Shown: positions 45,176-54,944, counted from the stretch's first letter. The stretch is 64,000 nt of DNA from Boudabousia tangfeifanii (GCF_001856685.1 NZ_CP017812.1:620001-684000), one strand, 5' to 3'. A program made the numbers and translations. Notes: a model not told the origin generated them from the sequence alone.

Positions 45176-48100
45176 GCAAGTACTCTCCGGAAGAAATTGC
45201 CCAAGCCTTGGCGAAAGCAACTGGGCAAAAGGCCTATCCTCCCACCGAGGAACAATCGGCTATTATTACTGCTCCACAAGCGCCAACTCTGGTGGTCGCT
45301 GGTGCTGGTTCAGGTAAAACGGCGACCATGACCAACCGGATCCTCTATCTGGTTGCAAACGATCTGGCCCAGCCCGAACAAATTTTGGGGCTAACCTTCA
45401 CCCGCAAAGCAGCCATGGAATTTCGCGAGCGAGTCTGGACCGCCCTACGTCATTTGCAAGGAAGTGGGTTATGGCAGCCGAAAGAAGAAAACTTTTCGGT
45501 TCTGACCCAGCCACTAATCACCACTTATAACTCCTATTCCGCGGACCTAGTGCGCGAATACGGGTTCTATCGTGGCTTTTCCGGTGAAGCTCAACTGATT
45601 GGTAGTGCGCAAACCTGGATGATTGTTGACGAACTGGTGCGCAAGGCCCCAACCAATGAGGTTGATGAACTAAAAGAACATGCCCTAAGTTCCATCACTA
45701 AGGCCGTCATCGCCCTTTCTTCTAAGCTCGGCGATCATCAACTTGATTCTCAGCAGGGCAAGCAAAAACTGGCGGAACTTTTGACCAACTTGGAATCGAG
45801 GGAAAAAACCTATGCCGATGTCAAGAAGATCATTTCTTCTCTAAAAGCCCGTCAGCAGATACTTGACTTGGTGAAGAAGTATGAGGTTTACAAGCATCAG
45901 CATGGTTTCATGGACTTTAGTGACCAGGTACTTTTTGCCGCCCAACTAAGTGAAATCGACGAGGTCGTTGACGCACAGCGAAATTTGTACCAAGAAGTCT
46001 TACTCGACGAATTCCAAGACACTTCCTATGTGCAGTTGAACCTGCTGGCGAACTTGTTCAAGGACCATTCTGTGATGGCGGTGGGGGACCCATTACAGGC
46101 CATTTACGGTTGGCGTGGGGCCAGCTCGGCTGCACTTTCCATGTTTCCACAAATGTTCTCCACAAGTACAGATCAGTCTGCCGAGGGCGGTCAAACCGAC
46201 TCAAAGCACGGTTATCGCAAGTTCACTCTCAGTACTTCCTGGCGCAACGATGAAGCCATTTTGAAAGTGGCTAACTTGGTGGCACGTCCGCTCGATCCGA
46301 CGGAGAAAAACAACTTCAAAATTTCACAGCAGGACGAAACCTATGAACTTGGGTTTTCGCCCATCTCCGCACCATATGAAGGCGAGCTAGAGGAGCCTAA
46401 TCGTCCTGCAGAGATCGCAACGGTGGAGCTGCAGCCTCGACCTGGTGCTGGCGCGGGCGACGTGGAAATCATGAACGCCCTCGATGAAGAAGCAGAAGCA
46501 CAACATTTGTGTGATTGGTTCGAGCAGGCAATCGAAACGGAACAAGCAAAAGGCAAGTTCCCACAAATGGCCATCCTTTGTCGACGACGCAAGCAAATTG
46601 AAACCATTGTTCGTATTTTCCGACAGAATGGGATGCCCATTAGCGTCCTCGGCCTAGGCGGACTGATGGGGGAACCGGTTGTAGCTGACTTAGTGGCGGC
46701 ATTGCGCGTCGCAACTGACGAGGACGAAGCTGAAGCCATGTTGCGCTTGCTAAATAAGTGGAACCTCGGCGCCCTCGATTTGAAAAACCTAGCTCGTGCC
46801 ACCCGCGAGAATGAGGAACACCCACAAGGACAAACCCTAGCTGAAGTGGTTTGTAGCTTCGATAAGCGCTACCCGTATTCGGCAAAGCAGCCGGCAAAAG
46901 TAACCCCAGCAGCGTGGCGTCGACTCTGCCAGCTTTCACACCAGCTCAGGCAGATACGTCAAACTGCTGGTTGGACACTAAGCAAGCGCGTAAGCGCAGC
47001 CATTGAGGCTCTGCAGCTAAACGTGGAAGCTCAAACGGTCCCCGCGGACCTGGTTTCCCTTGAATCCTTAGCTACCTTTATGACAGTCGTGCAGGACTTT
47101 GAAGCCCAGAATCAAAATGCGGATTTGCGAACTTTCTTAGCCTGGCTGAAAGTTGCTGAGGAAGAGGAACGTGGCTTAGAAGGCCCAGCTATGGAACCCA
47201 ATCCGAACGCGGTTAACCTCTTGACCGTGCATGCTGCTAAGGGACTGGAATGGGACTATGTCGCGATTCCCGGCATGATTGAGGGAGCTTTCCCATCCAT
47301 CCGTGGTGGGGGCAAAAGCGGAGCACTTGACGCGACCCGCGACAACTATGCGACCTCGGGCTGGCTTACCTCGATCGAAGAATGGCCGGATCCGTTACGC
47401 GGCGACATGCAGTTCCTGCCAACTTTCTGGCTGCCGGAAGTGGAGAAAGGAACGGAAGAGAAAAAATACCTTGGGATGTACAAGCAGTTGTTGGCGGCAG
47501 AAACCATTGCCGCAGAGCGTCGTCTTGCCTATGTGGCCTTGACCCGCGCTCGTACCCATTTGCTGCTGAGTTATCCGCATTTGCGTGACGAAAGTTTGCG
47601 TTACCCTTCGCGTTTCTTGGTGGAGGCAGCGGCTTGCGGTCCGCAAACCTTCAGCCACTGGCGCGAACTCCCTCGCAAGGGCGATTACCAAAGCCCGAGG
47701 GTACGTGAACTGGTACTGCAGGGAAATATCTGCTTTAGGCCACAACCTACCGAAGAGGAACTGGCCGCAATCGCGAAAGCGAATACTGAATTTGCTTGGC
47801 CTGCAAAGTTCTCGACCTGGGAGCAGGGTCTTCAGAGTTTTGCCGCTAGCGCTAATAGCTTGGTGATGGCCACTAGCGAATCCCTTGATTTGCCGGTCGA
47901 TCCGTTCACTTGGCCGGTTTCGCTAGCACAGCAGGTTTCTGACCAGGTACAGGCTAAGCTGACCGAGGACGAGGCGCGTGAGTTCGCCCGCTCCCAAGCA
48001 GATATCGACCTGCTGCTAGCCGAGGCGGCTGAAAAGAACGCTAGGATCACGATGGAAGTCGAACGGATGAATGCTACGTCCTTACCTGCCATGTGGCAAG

Positions 48101-48702
48101 ATCCGGAGGCTTTCTGGCGTAATCAGCGCCGGCCGATCCCTGCTGAGGTACGGGAAGAAACGTTCTTGGGGACTTGGTTGCATGCTTGGATTGAAACCAA
48201 GCTACGGCGTGCTGCCCAGATTTTTGAGTTCGAAACCGAAACCGCCCTCGGCGAGCTAAATGAAGCCCAGGCTAAGCGAGTGGCAAAGTGGCAGGACGTG
48301 TTTGACCACCTGGAATGGGTTGACCAGTTGCCCATCCTAGAGGTGGAAGCCGAGTATGTCGCTCATCTGCATGGGCTGGCGGTGCCTTGCCGAGTCGATG
48401 CTGTTTTCGGAGCCACACCCTTAGGCACCGAACCTAAGGCGGGAGAGGCCAAAGTGCTTTTGGTGGACTGGAAGTCTGGTTCTTTGCCGCGCGATCCGAA
48501 ACGTCGCGAAACCTATGCCATGCAGCTTTGGCTCTACCGGCAGGCGTACGCCCAAACTCATCACTTGCCTCAGGACGAGGTGCAAGCCCAATTAGTGTTC
48601 TTTGGCTCGAATGGTGCCACCCTTACCTTGGATGAACTATTGGCCGAGGGCGTTCTTGGGGATGATCCGGCGGCGCTGCTCGCTAAAGCGCTTGGCGAAT
48701 AA
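45172..48702 (+). CDS. adnB: AdnB-type subunit of helicase-nuclease
   Basis: A 1176-residue UvrD/Rep-family helicase with C-terminal nuclease. Motifs are complete: VAGAGSGKTATMTNRI (I), LGLTFTRKAAMEF (Ia), VLLDEFQDTSYVQL (II), AVGDPLQAIYGWRGA (III), STSWRND (IV), LLTVHAAKGLEWDYV (V) and YVALTRARTHLLLS (VI). The nuclease has GTWLHAWIE and LLVDWKSGS (D-x-K). It is the active motor of the pair. Its ATG overlaps the adnA stop (ATGA), so the two are made together. No other recBCD genes are seen. Confidence 0.94.
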   Translation: MSKYSPEEIAQALAKATGQKAYPPTEEQSAIITAPQAPTLVVAGAGSGKTATMTNRILYLVANDLAQPEQILGLTFTRKAAMEFRERVWTALRHLQGSGLWQPKEENFSVLTQPLITTYNSYSADLVREYGFYRGFSGEAQLIGSAQTWMIVDELVRKAPTNEVDELKEHALSSITKAVIALSSKLGDHQLDSQQGKQKLAELLTNLESREKTYADVKKIISSLKARQQILDLVKKYEVYKHQHGFMDFSDQVLFAAQLSEIDEVVDAQRNLYQEVLLDEFQDTSYVQLNLLANLFKDHSVMAVGDPLQAIYGWRGASSAALSMFPQMFSTSTDQSAEGGQTDSKHGYRKFTLSTSWRNDEAILKVANLVARPLDPTEKNNFKISQQDETYELGFSPISAPYEGELEEPNRPAEIATVELQPRPGAGAGDVEIMNALDEEAEAQHLCDWFEQAIETEQAKGKFPQMAILCRRRKQIETIVRIFRQNGMPISVLGLGGLMGEPVVADLVAALRVATDEDEAEAMLRLLNKWNLGALDLKNLARATRENEEHPQGQTLAEVVCSFDKRYPYSAKQPAKVTPAAWRRLCQLSHQLRQIRQTAGWTLSKRVSAAIEALQLNVEAQTVPADLVSLESLATFMTVVQDFEAQNQNADLRTFLAWLKVAEEEERGLEGPAMEPNPNAVNLLTVHAAKGLEWDYVAIPGMIEGAFPSIRGGGKSGALDATRDNYATSGWLTSIEEWPDPLRGDMQFLPTFWLPEVEKGTEEKKYLGMYKQLLAAETIAAERRLAYVALTRARTHLLLSYPHLRDESLRYPSRFLVEAAACGPQTFSHWRELPRKGDYQSPRVRELVLQGNICFRPQPTEEELAAIAKANTEFAWPAKFSTWEQGLQSFAASANSLVMATSESLDLPVDPFTWPVSLAQQVSDQVQAKLTEDEAREFARSQADIDLLLAEAAEKNARITMEVERMNATSLPAMWQDPEAFWRNQRRPIPAEVREETFLGTWLHAWIETKLRRAAQIFEFETETALGELNEAQAKRVAKWQDVFDHLEWVDQLPILEVEAEYVAHLHGLAVPCRVDAVFGATPLGTEPKAGEAKVLLVDWKSGSLPRDPKRRETYAMQLWLYRQAYAQTHHLPQDEVQAQLVFFGSNGATLTLDELLAEGVLGDDPAALLAKALGE

Positions 48703-48761
48703 TTCGCTTCGCCCTGACTTTACGCCGGTTTTGCCGACCTTAACGCAAGTAAAAGGAAGCG

Positions 48762-48787
48762 AGCGTTAGCTGCCACCAGCTAGCGCT
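48762..48787. terminator. Hairpin between convergent adnB and the phosphotransferase-like gene
   Basis: AGCG-T-TAGCTG, loop CCAC, CAGCTA-G-CGCT: an imperfect stem between convergent genes. Confidence 0.5.
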
Positions 48788-48792
48788 TTGAC

Positions 48793-50073
48793 TCAAGCGG
48801 GACGGTTAAAATCTGGTGCTTGAGGCAGCTGGATCGTTTCTAGTTCAGCCGGATCCAACTCCTTGGAAGGTGCTTCTTCACCTAGCTCGGTACTAGTTGG
48901 CGAAAACTGGGGATCGCTGTGGGGGAACGAAGTCACAGTAGAATCCTCGTCAAAGGAAGTCGCCGTTGGATCGTCCGCGAAGGAAGCCATCCTAGTATCG
49001 TTTGTGAGGGAAATTGTCCCAGTATTGTCTCCACCGATACCGGTAACTGGCGGCAAAGTGAAGGACACGCCCTCGTCATTTACAAGTTCACCGCTGCCTA
49101 GAGTCAGGTCGTCTTCAGAATCAAGCTGTGCGTCGTAGGCTAGTACTTCTTCGGGCTCCAAGCTAGCCAAGTCAGCATCAATTTCGGCGAGGATTTCGGT
49201 AGCTTCAGCGATGGCGGCCTCGTCAGATTTTTCAACTGCCTGGTACAAGTATGTGGCAATCGCCAGCTCGGACAAGAACTGGGCACGTGCTTGCAGGGTG
49301 TCTTCATCCAGACCGCCTCGCCCTCGAGCATAGGCCGCCAACACTTTCGCGAAAAAGTCGTCACTGGTACCCACTAGAGCCCATACGAGATCAGCGGCTG
49401 GATCCGAAATGACCGACTGGGTGAAACCACCCATGGCCATCACTACTTTGCCGGAAGTGTGGAAGTGCTCGGCCTCCAGATTTTGGTGCGCCAATGTTGG
49501 CAGATAGTCCCAGAGGTCATCATTAGCTAGGATATTTTCCCAGTGGCGTTTCACCCGTGCTGGAAGCAGTCCGGTGCGGTCTGCCGCGGCAATGGTTTGG
49601 TGGTGGCGGTCTCGCTGCTCTTGGGGAGAGTAGGCCGGAAGACCAGCGTGGTAGAAGGGGAGTGGGTCGAGTTCATGAAGCTGCGCAATTGCTCGACCAA
49701 TCGCGCCGGCCAAGGTTCGGGGCCGACATTCGGAAAGCTTAAGTGGGGTTCCTACGCAAGGGTAGGTCACCAGTACACTCTGCCCATCACTTTGACCGAG
49801 GGCGACCGGGCGAGGCACGTCGAAACCGATTTTGCCTTCATCATGTTTCTGCCCCAACAAATCGAGGACGGCATTCTGAGCCTCCATCGTAGCGCCAGCC
49901 ATCGGTGAGCGCGGAATGGTGACAATCCATGTATTTCCCTCGGTATCGATGACGGCACCGGTTTGGAAATCTTCACTCAGGTAATGCGGACCCGAAGTAG
50001 CCGCCACCTTCAGATCAGGCATGACTGCCACCGCTAAGGAGGCAAGATGAATGGGAGAAACAGCTTCTTTCAC
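48793..50073 (-). CDS. Degenerate APH-type phosphotransferase-like protein with long acidic tail
   Basis: A 426-residue protein. The first about 290 residues follow the aminoglycoside/choline kinase-like fold seen in the actinobacterial gene next to adnAB: AIGRAIAQLHELDPLPFY, LPTLAHQNLEAEHFHTSGKVVMAMGGFTQSVISDPAADLVWALVG. The catalytic HGD is HQN and the Mg-binding D of IDW is missing, so kinase activity is doubtful. The last 110 residues are an acidic Ser/Thr-rich tail. GTG start. A link to DNA repair comes from position only. Confidence 0.7.
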   Translation of the reverse strand: MKEAVSPIHLASLAVAVMPDLKVAATSGPHYLSEDFQTGAVIDTEGNTWIVTIPRSPMAGATMEAQNAVLDLLGQKHDEGKIGFDVPRPVALGQSDGQSVLVTYPCVGTPLKLSECRPRTLAGAIGRAIAQLHELDPLPFYHAGLPAYSPQEQRDRHHQTIAAADRTGLLPARVKRHWENILANDDLWDYLPTLAHQNLEAEHFHTSGKVVMAMGGFTQSVISDPAADLVWALVGTSDDFFAKVLAAYARGRGGLDEDTLQARAQFLSELAIATYLYQAVEKSDEAAIAEATEILAEIDADLASLEPEEVLAYDAQLDSEDDLTLGSGELVNDEGVSFTLPPVTGIGGDNTGTISLTNDTRMASFADDPTATSFDEDSTVTSFPHSDPQFSPTSTELGEEAPSKELDPAELETIQLPQAPDFNRPA

Positions 50074-50280
50074 CCCTCCACGTTATCCCACCAAAGAAGA
50101 AAAATAGGTTAGCCTACGGCAGTTGTCTCCAGATTCGTCAATTTTCCGCGGAGGCGACGAAAAGAATGGTGATTTTTTCTCTCCACCAAAAAAGTTATCC
50201 ACAATGCGAGTGTATTAACCAGAAAACTTTGCGAAAGTACACTAATATGCAACTGTTGCACACAATACAGGGTGGTGACT

Positions 50281-51507
50281 ATGGATACATTATTGTTGGA
50301 GCGGCAAGCTCGTCGGCGAGTACAAGATGCCGGCATTAACCCTATGACGGATTCGCTTGCCCTGCGTCAAATAATTTCTGAAGTAGTTTCCGACCTAGAA
50401 GTGAAGATACTAGAAGAGAATGAATCGGATCTTTTCGACCCGCAGACAATCTGTGCCCAACTCTCTGCGAAAATCGGGGGTTTTGGTCCTCTGCAACCTT
50501 ATCTAGAGGACCCCGAGATTGAAGAAATCTGGGGAAATGCCCCAGATAAGATCTTCATTTCTAAACGGGGTAATACTCAACTTACTCCAGTAATCATGGA
50601 AGCAAGCGAAGTCAAAGATCTGGTTGAACGCATGCTGCTTTCTTCGGGCCGTCGTCTTGATTTAGCCTCGCCCTTTGTTGATGCCACGATGCCTGGCGGA
50701 GAGCGACTACATGTAGTTATCCCGCCTATTACCAGCGCGCATTGGTCCTTTAATATCCGTAAGCATGTGGTTAAAGCACATCGTTTGTCCCGGTTAGTCG
50801 AACTTAAAACCATGCCGGCGGGTTTGGCCGAGCTGCTAAAGGTGTGCGTAGAACAAGGGCTTTCGATACTAGTTTCAGGTGCCACCCAGGCGGGAAAAAC
50901 TACCACAGTCAGAGCACTCGCTGGTCAAATCCCAGCAACTGAACGGGTGATTACTTGTGAGGAAGTATTTGAGTTGGGGCTCGCGCATCGTGATGTAGTT
51001 GCTTTGCAAACTCGCAATGCAAACTTGGAAGGCGGCGGTGCAATTCATCTCCGGGACTTGGTGCGGGAATCCTTACGTATGCGACCGGAAAGACTTCTGA
51101 TTGGAGAGGTTCGCGGGGCTGAAAGTCTCGATATGTTGATTGCTTTAAACTGTGGCATTCCAGGGATGTGCACGATTCACGCGAACTCCGCGAGGGAAGC
51201 GCTACATAAGCTTTGCGTTTTGCCGCTTTTAGCTGGGGAAAACGTGACTAACCAGTTTGTTATGCCCACAGTTGCCAGCACGATCGATCTCGTAGTGCAA
51301 ATGAAACGCGACAGAACAGGTGCCCGTTATGTTTCAGAAGTGCTAGCGGTTACTGGTCAAGTTGAAAATGGGGTGATCGTTACTTCCACCCTATTTACCA
51401 GCGATGGAATCCAGCCTCAAGCGCATCCGGCACAGATTCCACACGAGGAACGTTTCGAAGCTGCTGGAATCGAAATTAGAGAACTTTTGGCCAAGGTGGC
51501 GAGCTAA
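50281..51507 (+). CDS. tadA: TadA/CpaF-type pilus assembly ATPase
   Basis: A 408-residue secretion ATPase: IGGFGPLQPYLEDPEIEEIWGNAP (N-terminal), VSGATQAGKTTTVRALAGQIP (Walker A), TCEEVFEL (Asp box form), LRDLVRESLRMRPERLLIGEVRGAE (Walker B) and GIPGMCTIHANSARE (His box). It drives Flp/Tad pilus extension and retraction. ATG 50281 is preceded by GGGTGGTG, while GTG 50272 lies within that site. It heads the tad operon; the next gene starts at the following base. Confidence 0.93.
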   Translation: MDTLLLERQARRRVQDAGINPMTDSLALRQIISEVVSDLEVKILEENESDLFDPQTICAQLSAKIGGFGPLQPYLEDPEIEEIWGNAPDKIFISKRGNTQLTPVIMEASEVKDLVERMLLSSGRRLDLASPFVDATMPGGERLHVVIPPITSAHWSFNIRKHVVKAHRLSRLVELKTMPAGLAELLKVCVEQGLSILVSGATQAGKTTTVRALAGQIPATERVITCEEVFELGLAHRDVVALQTRNANLEGGGAIHLRDLVRESLRMRPERLLIGEVRGAESLDMLIALNCGIPGMCTIHANSAREALHKLCVLPLLAGENVTNQFVMPTVASTIDLVVQMKRDRTGARYVSEVLAVTGQVENGVIVTSTLFTSDGIQPQAHPAQIPHEERFEAAGIEIRELLAKVAS

Positions 51508-52350
51508 ATGGGCGAAGCAATCGGTACCATCTTCGCTATCGGGCTTTTGCTGATCTGGTGGTCATGGGAGACCCCTGGGAAGATAGTTTTAAAGGCAAAA
51601 CCGTCAAGGCTTAGCCAGTTACTACTGAGGGCGGGTTTACCTAAAACTTCACCGGCTCTGGTTTGGCTAGCGATGCTGGTCTTGGCAGCATTTTGGGGAC
51701 TTTTAGTACTTGCCTTAACTCAGACTTGGTTAATTGCGCTCATTGTTGCTGGCGGAATCGGAATTACCCCGATTTTGATTTTGCGCGCTTGGGCCCGCGC
51801 TAGAGAGAGAAGAGTAGCCCAACTTTGGCCAGATGTAGTGGATGACATGATTGCTGGGGTTAGAGCTGGCCTGCCGCTAGCCGAGATTCTTAGTCAACTC
51901 GCCATCACTGGTCCTGAAGAACTAAGACCTGATTTTGCGACCTTCACCAGTGATTATCGGGTTAATGGCAGTTTTAACCATGCACTTGACGTATTAGCGA
52001 CGCGTCTGGCAAATCGTGATGCCAATCGACTTTTTGAAGTCTTACGTCTTTCCAGGGAAGTAGGTGGGGCCGACCTCGGCAGCCTACTTCGCGATCTAGG
52101 TGAAATGATGCGAGCAGATTTGCGTACTCGCGGGGAGATAGAGGCTAGGCAGTCTTGGACTACCAATGCCGCCCGATTAGCAGTAGTGGCCCCATGGATT
52201 GTATTGGTAATGATCACTACGCGAACCGGAGCCGGACAAGTCTATCGATCCGGGCAGGGAGCAATGGTACTAATCTTCGGATTAGTGGTTTCCTTAGTGG
52301 CTTATTGGTTGATGCGTCGTGCGGGCGATATCAGTGAGGTCGGCAAATGA
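51508..52350 (+). CDS. tadB: TadB-type inner-membrane pilus protein
   Basis: A 280-residue protein with four transmembrane segments and a central type II secretion F domain: WPDVVDDMIAGVRAGLPLAEILSQL, ... ANRLFEVLRLSREVGGADLGSLLRDLGEMMRADLRTRGEIEARQSWT. It forms the platform with TadC. It directly abuts tadA and its stop overlaps tadC (ATGA). Confidence 0.9.
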   Translation: MGEAIGTIFAIGLLLIWWSWETPGKIVLKAKPSRLSQLLLRAGLPKTSPALVWLAMLVLAAFWGLLVLALTQTWLIALIVAGGIGITPILILRAWARARERRVAQLWPDVVDDMIAGVRAGLPLAEILSQLAITGPEELRPDFATFTSDYRVNGSFNHALDVLATRLANRDANRLFEVLRLSREVGGADLGSLLRDLGEMMRADLRTRGEIEARQSWTTNAARLAVVAPWIVLVMITTRTGAGQVYRSGQGAMVLIFGLVVSLVAYWLMRRAGDISEVGK

Positions 52351-53264
52351 ATCAAACCATGATCTTAGGAGTGCTGTTAGGAGCTTGTCTCAGTAGTGGA
52401 ATACTGGTCATCTGGAGTGCTGCAAGGCGAAACCAGCCGAGTCTAAATACTCGATTGATACCATACCTATCGGACCAGTTGGTTGAGAATCCTCGTCTAG
52501 TCGCACCGTCGTTTAGGCAAAAACTATTGGCTCCTATCTGGCATTTTCTGGATTTGCTTTTGCATAAACTTGGCTCCACGAATCATTCGGTCAAAAGTCG
52601 TCTTTCTCAGGCTGGTTGGCATTGGCAATTGCGTTCCTTCCGCTACTTACAGGTGGGCAGTGCGATTGCTGGCTTAGCGCTTAGTTCCTTGTTGATTTTT
52701 CTACTTCTGGTTGTCCGCTCAGTTTCAATCCCCATAACTATTTTGATTATGCTGTTCGGAACTTTCTTCGGAGTCATTATGCCTGATCAGTTGCTTAGTG
52801 CCAGAGCTAAAAAACGACAAGCACAAATCAATCTCTCAGTGCCAGACGCGGCAGAGCTGATTGCCTTAACTGTTGCCGCCGGCGAAGGAATCGTCTCAGC
52901 GATGGGACGAGTCTGTGAAATGACTGTGGGCCCACTAGGGCAAGAACTGAAACTTACAGTTAACCGGATTTTGGCCGGCGGGCGGATCGAAGCGGAACTA
53001 CGCAATCTCGGATCACGTAATAGTGCCCCTGCCTTATTGCGTCTTTGCGATTCGCTGGTGATCGCCCTCGATCGCGGTACCCCCTTGGCGCAGGTCTTAC
53101 GTTCCCAAGCCATGGACTCACGCGAACAAGCAAGGCGAGAACTGATCGAGGCCGGAGGAAGACGAGAAATCGCCATGCTCGTGCCGGTGGTATTTCTCAT
53201 CTTGCCTATCACAGTACTTTTTGCTCTGTACCCAGGGCTAATCGCTTTAAAAATCGGATTCTAA
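52347..53264 (+). CDS. tadC: TadC-type inner-membrane pilus protein
   Basis: A 305-residue second platform protein. It has an N-terminal transmembrane helix, a QAQINLSVPDAAELIALTVAAGEGIVSAMGRV motif of the secretion F domain, GTPLAQVLRSQAMDSREQARRELIEAGGRREIAMLVPVVFLILPITVLFALYPG at the end, and about four transmembrane segments. The ATG overlaps the tadB stop. Confidence 0.9.
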   Translation: MNQTMILGVLLGACLSSGILVIWSAARRNQPSLNTRLIPYLSDQLVENPRLVAPSFRQKLLAPIWHFLDLLLHKLGSTNHSVKSRLSQAGWHWQLRSFRYLQVGSAIAGLALSSLLIFLLLVVRSVSIPITILIMLFGTFFGVIMPDQLLSARAKKRQAQINLSVPDAAELIALTVAAGEGIVSAMGRVCEMTVGPLGQELKLTVNRILAGGRIEAELRNLGSRNSAPALLRLCDSLVIALDRGTPLAQVLRSQAMDSREQARRELIEAGGRREIAMLVPVVFLILPITVLFALYPGLIALKIGF

Positions 53265-53297
53265 CCCCAGAATCCACTTCGAATGAAAGGAAAGAAA

Positions 53298-53498
53298 ATG
53301 AAAAACTGGATGTTGGCTCAACAACTGAAACTTCATGCTCGTCTCGTTGACTTGCAGCAAGACGAAAGCGGAGATGTACCCGGCTGGGTCCTAGTTACCC
53401 TAATGACCGCAGGTTTGGTCACCGCCTTATGGCTGGTCGCGGGCGAAGCTTTGCCGCGCCTGTTCTCTGATGCCATTAATAATGTGACCCAGCCGTAG
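53298..53498 (+). CDS. Flp-pilin-like small protein
   Basis: A 66-residue protein with a basic N-terminus, then DESGDVPGWVLVTLMTAGLVTALWLVAGEALPRLF. The position (after tadC) and length fit the Flp pilin. The usual Glu at position 5 after the Gly of the prepilin site is absent (GDVPGWVL). AAAGGAAAG lies just before ATG 53298, so the ATG at 53283 is inside the leader. It is likely the pilus subunit or a pilin-like partner. Confidence 0.75.
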   Translation: MKNWMLAQQLKLHARLVDLQQDESGDVPGWVLVTLMTAGLVTALWLVAGEALPRLFSDAINNVTQP

Positions 53499-53513
53499 CC
53501 GATTTTTTGCGTA

Positions 53514-53969
53514 ATGCTTAGCCCAGAACAGTTCCTTGGCGCTAATCGAGAACATCTGATCAAAAGACAAACTCGACCATCATCGATTGGACCTTCGAGC
53601 GAATCAGGCTCGGCGGTAATCAGCCATGTGCTGGTACAGGCCTTAGTAGTTCTAGTGGTGCTTGCCCTCCTACAACTTGGCTACGGCTTGCACACCCGTA
53701 ATACCGCACTAGTTGCGGCACAAACTGCCGCCAGACGAGTCTCCTTGGTGGGAGCTACCAAGGTTGAAGGACAAAAAGTCGCCGAGAAAATTGTGGCGCA
53801 AGCTTTGCCCCATGGGATACCACCCGTCGTGGAGGTAAAAATAAGGCCGCAAGGAGCTGGTCGCATGAGGCTAATTGAGGTAATGGTTGAGCTGCCAGTA
53901 CCATTGATTGGTCCGTGGGGAATAGGGCATCAAATCAAGGTGAAAAGTCATTACCTGCAAGTGGAATAG
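53514..53969 (+). CDS. TadE-like minor pilin
   Basis: A 151-residue protein. An N-terminal hydrophilic stretch of about 33 residues is followed by a single transmembrane helix (SAVISHVLVQALVVLVVLALLQLGYGLHTRNTALVAAQTAARR), the TadE-family pattern. The rest is a beta-rich exported domain without cysteines. It starts 16 bases after the pilin stop. Confidence 0.8.
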   Translation: MLSPEQFLGANREHLIKRQTRPSSIGPSSESGSAVISHVLVQALVVLVVLALLQLGYGLHTRNTALVAAQTAARRVSLVGATKVEGQKVAEKIVAQALPHGIPPVVEVKIRPQGAGRMRLIEVMVELPVPLIGPWGIGHQIKVKSHYLQVE

Positions 53970-53981
53970 CAGTTGGTAGCT

Positions 53982-54449
53982 ATGCGTAACTCAAGGTTTA
54001 GATTTTGGCTCCGCAAGGCTTTATCGGAATCGAAACATTTGGATGAGTCGGGGGAAGCCACCATCGAGTTTATTGGTATCTTTGCCGCCCTCGGTCTACC
54101 AATTTTAGCTTTGATACTTTCTTTGGCGAATCTTCAAGCTGGTACTTTTGCTGCCCAGAGCTTGGCGCAAACGACCTTGCATCAAGTCTCTCAAGGAGTG
54201 CAGGATCCGGCCTTACTACAGGCTCAAGCGACACTAGTGCAAAAAGATTTTCAGCTTTCGACTCCTCCGGTAGTTAACTACAACTGCGGTAGGTGTCAGC
54301 TTGGCGACTTTATCGCGGTGAAAGTGAACTGGAGTATTCCACTTCCAGTGGTTCCCGATTGGCTTGGTCTTAAAGAACACCTTGCGATCAAAGTGGAGGC
54401 ACAAAGTAGCGGGTTAGTTTTGGCAGAAAGAAGACCTAGCAGTGAGTAA
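53982..54449 (+). CDS. TadE/TadF-like pilus protein
   Basis: A 155-residue protein. DESGEATIEFIGIFAALGLPILALILSLANLQAGTFAAQSLAQTTLHQ is a TadE-type prepilin helix with Glu after the GEAT site. A short exported domain follows with a CGRC pair. ATG 53982 was chosen; TTG 53973 is the alternative. Its end overlaps the next gene by 8 bases. Confidence 0.8.
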   Translation: MRNSRFRFWLRKALSESKHLDESGEATIEFIGIFAALGLPILALILSLANLQAGTFAAQSLAQTTLHQVSQGVQDPALLQAQATLVQKDFQLSTPPVVNYNCGRCQLGDFIAVKVNWSIPLPVVPDWLGLKEHLAIKVEAQSSGLVLAERRPSSE

Positions 54450-54894
54450 GTTTCAAAGAGTTTTGCATGCTCAGAAATTTATAGCGAACGAGGACGGGAG
54501 AATCTCGTTATTGTTTGCAGTTTTGCTGGTGATTGTCGCCGGAGCAGTTTTGACTTTTTCAGCTATCAGTAGCGTGCAACTACATAAGATTTATCTGCAA
54601 GGAGTGGGAGACCAAGCAGCTTATGCGGCGGTTTCGAGTTTTGCCAATGATAGCTACTACCGGCAGCGGGGTGTTTTAACTAGTGAGGAAGCACAGGTAG
54701 CTTGCGAAAGATTCTTGACTCTGCACCAAAGTAAGCAGGCGCCCATAGGGGATCCAATTAAGTTAGAAGAAGTGCGCGTCGAAGGTAATAAAGTGTTTGT
54801 TTCTTTAAGCTGGCTGGCACCCGTACCCTTCATGTCGAAACTATTGCCTGTTTTGATTCCCATCAGAGCGGACTCGGTGGCCAGAAGACGCTAA
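54442..54894 (+). CDS. TadG-related pilus/secretion helper protein
   Basis: A 150-residue protein. NEDGRISLLFAVLLVIVAGAVLTFSAISSVQLHKIYLQGVGDQAAYAA matches the helix of actinobacterial TadG-like (Rv3655c-like) proteins. An exported domain with one Cys follows. GTG start, overlapping the gene before it, so it is coupled. It closes the tad operon. Confidence 0.8.
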   Translation: MSKFQRVLHAQKFIANEDGRISLLFAVLLVIVAGAVLTFSAISSVQLHKIYLQGVGDQAAYAAVSSFANDSYYRQRGVLTSEEAQVACERFLTLHQSKQAPIGDPIKLEEVRVEGNKVFVSLSWLAPVPFMSKLLPVLIPIRADSVARRR

Positions 54895-54944
54895 TCGCGA
54901 GTAATCTCGCAACTGGGAGCAGTCCCTAGCTGGGGCGTCAGTGT

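Noticed and set aside
50196..50204. Perfect DnaA box TTATCCACA upstream of tadA
   Set aside because: Only one copy, with no cluster, AT-rich unwinding region or dnaA/dnaN nearby. Not an origin.
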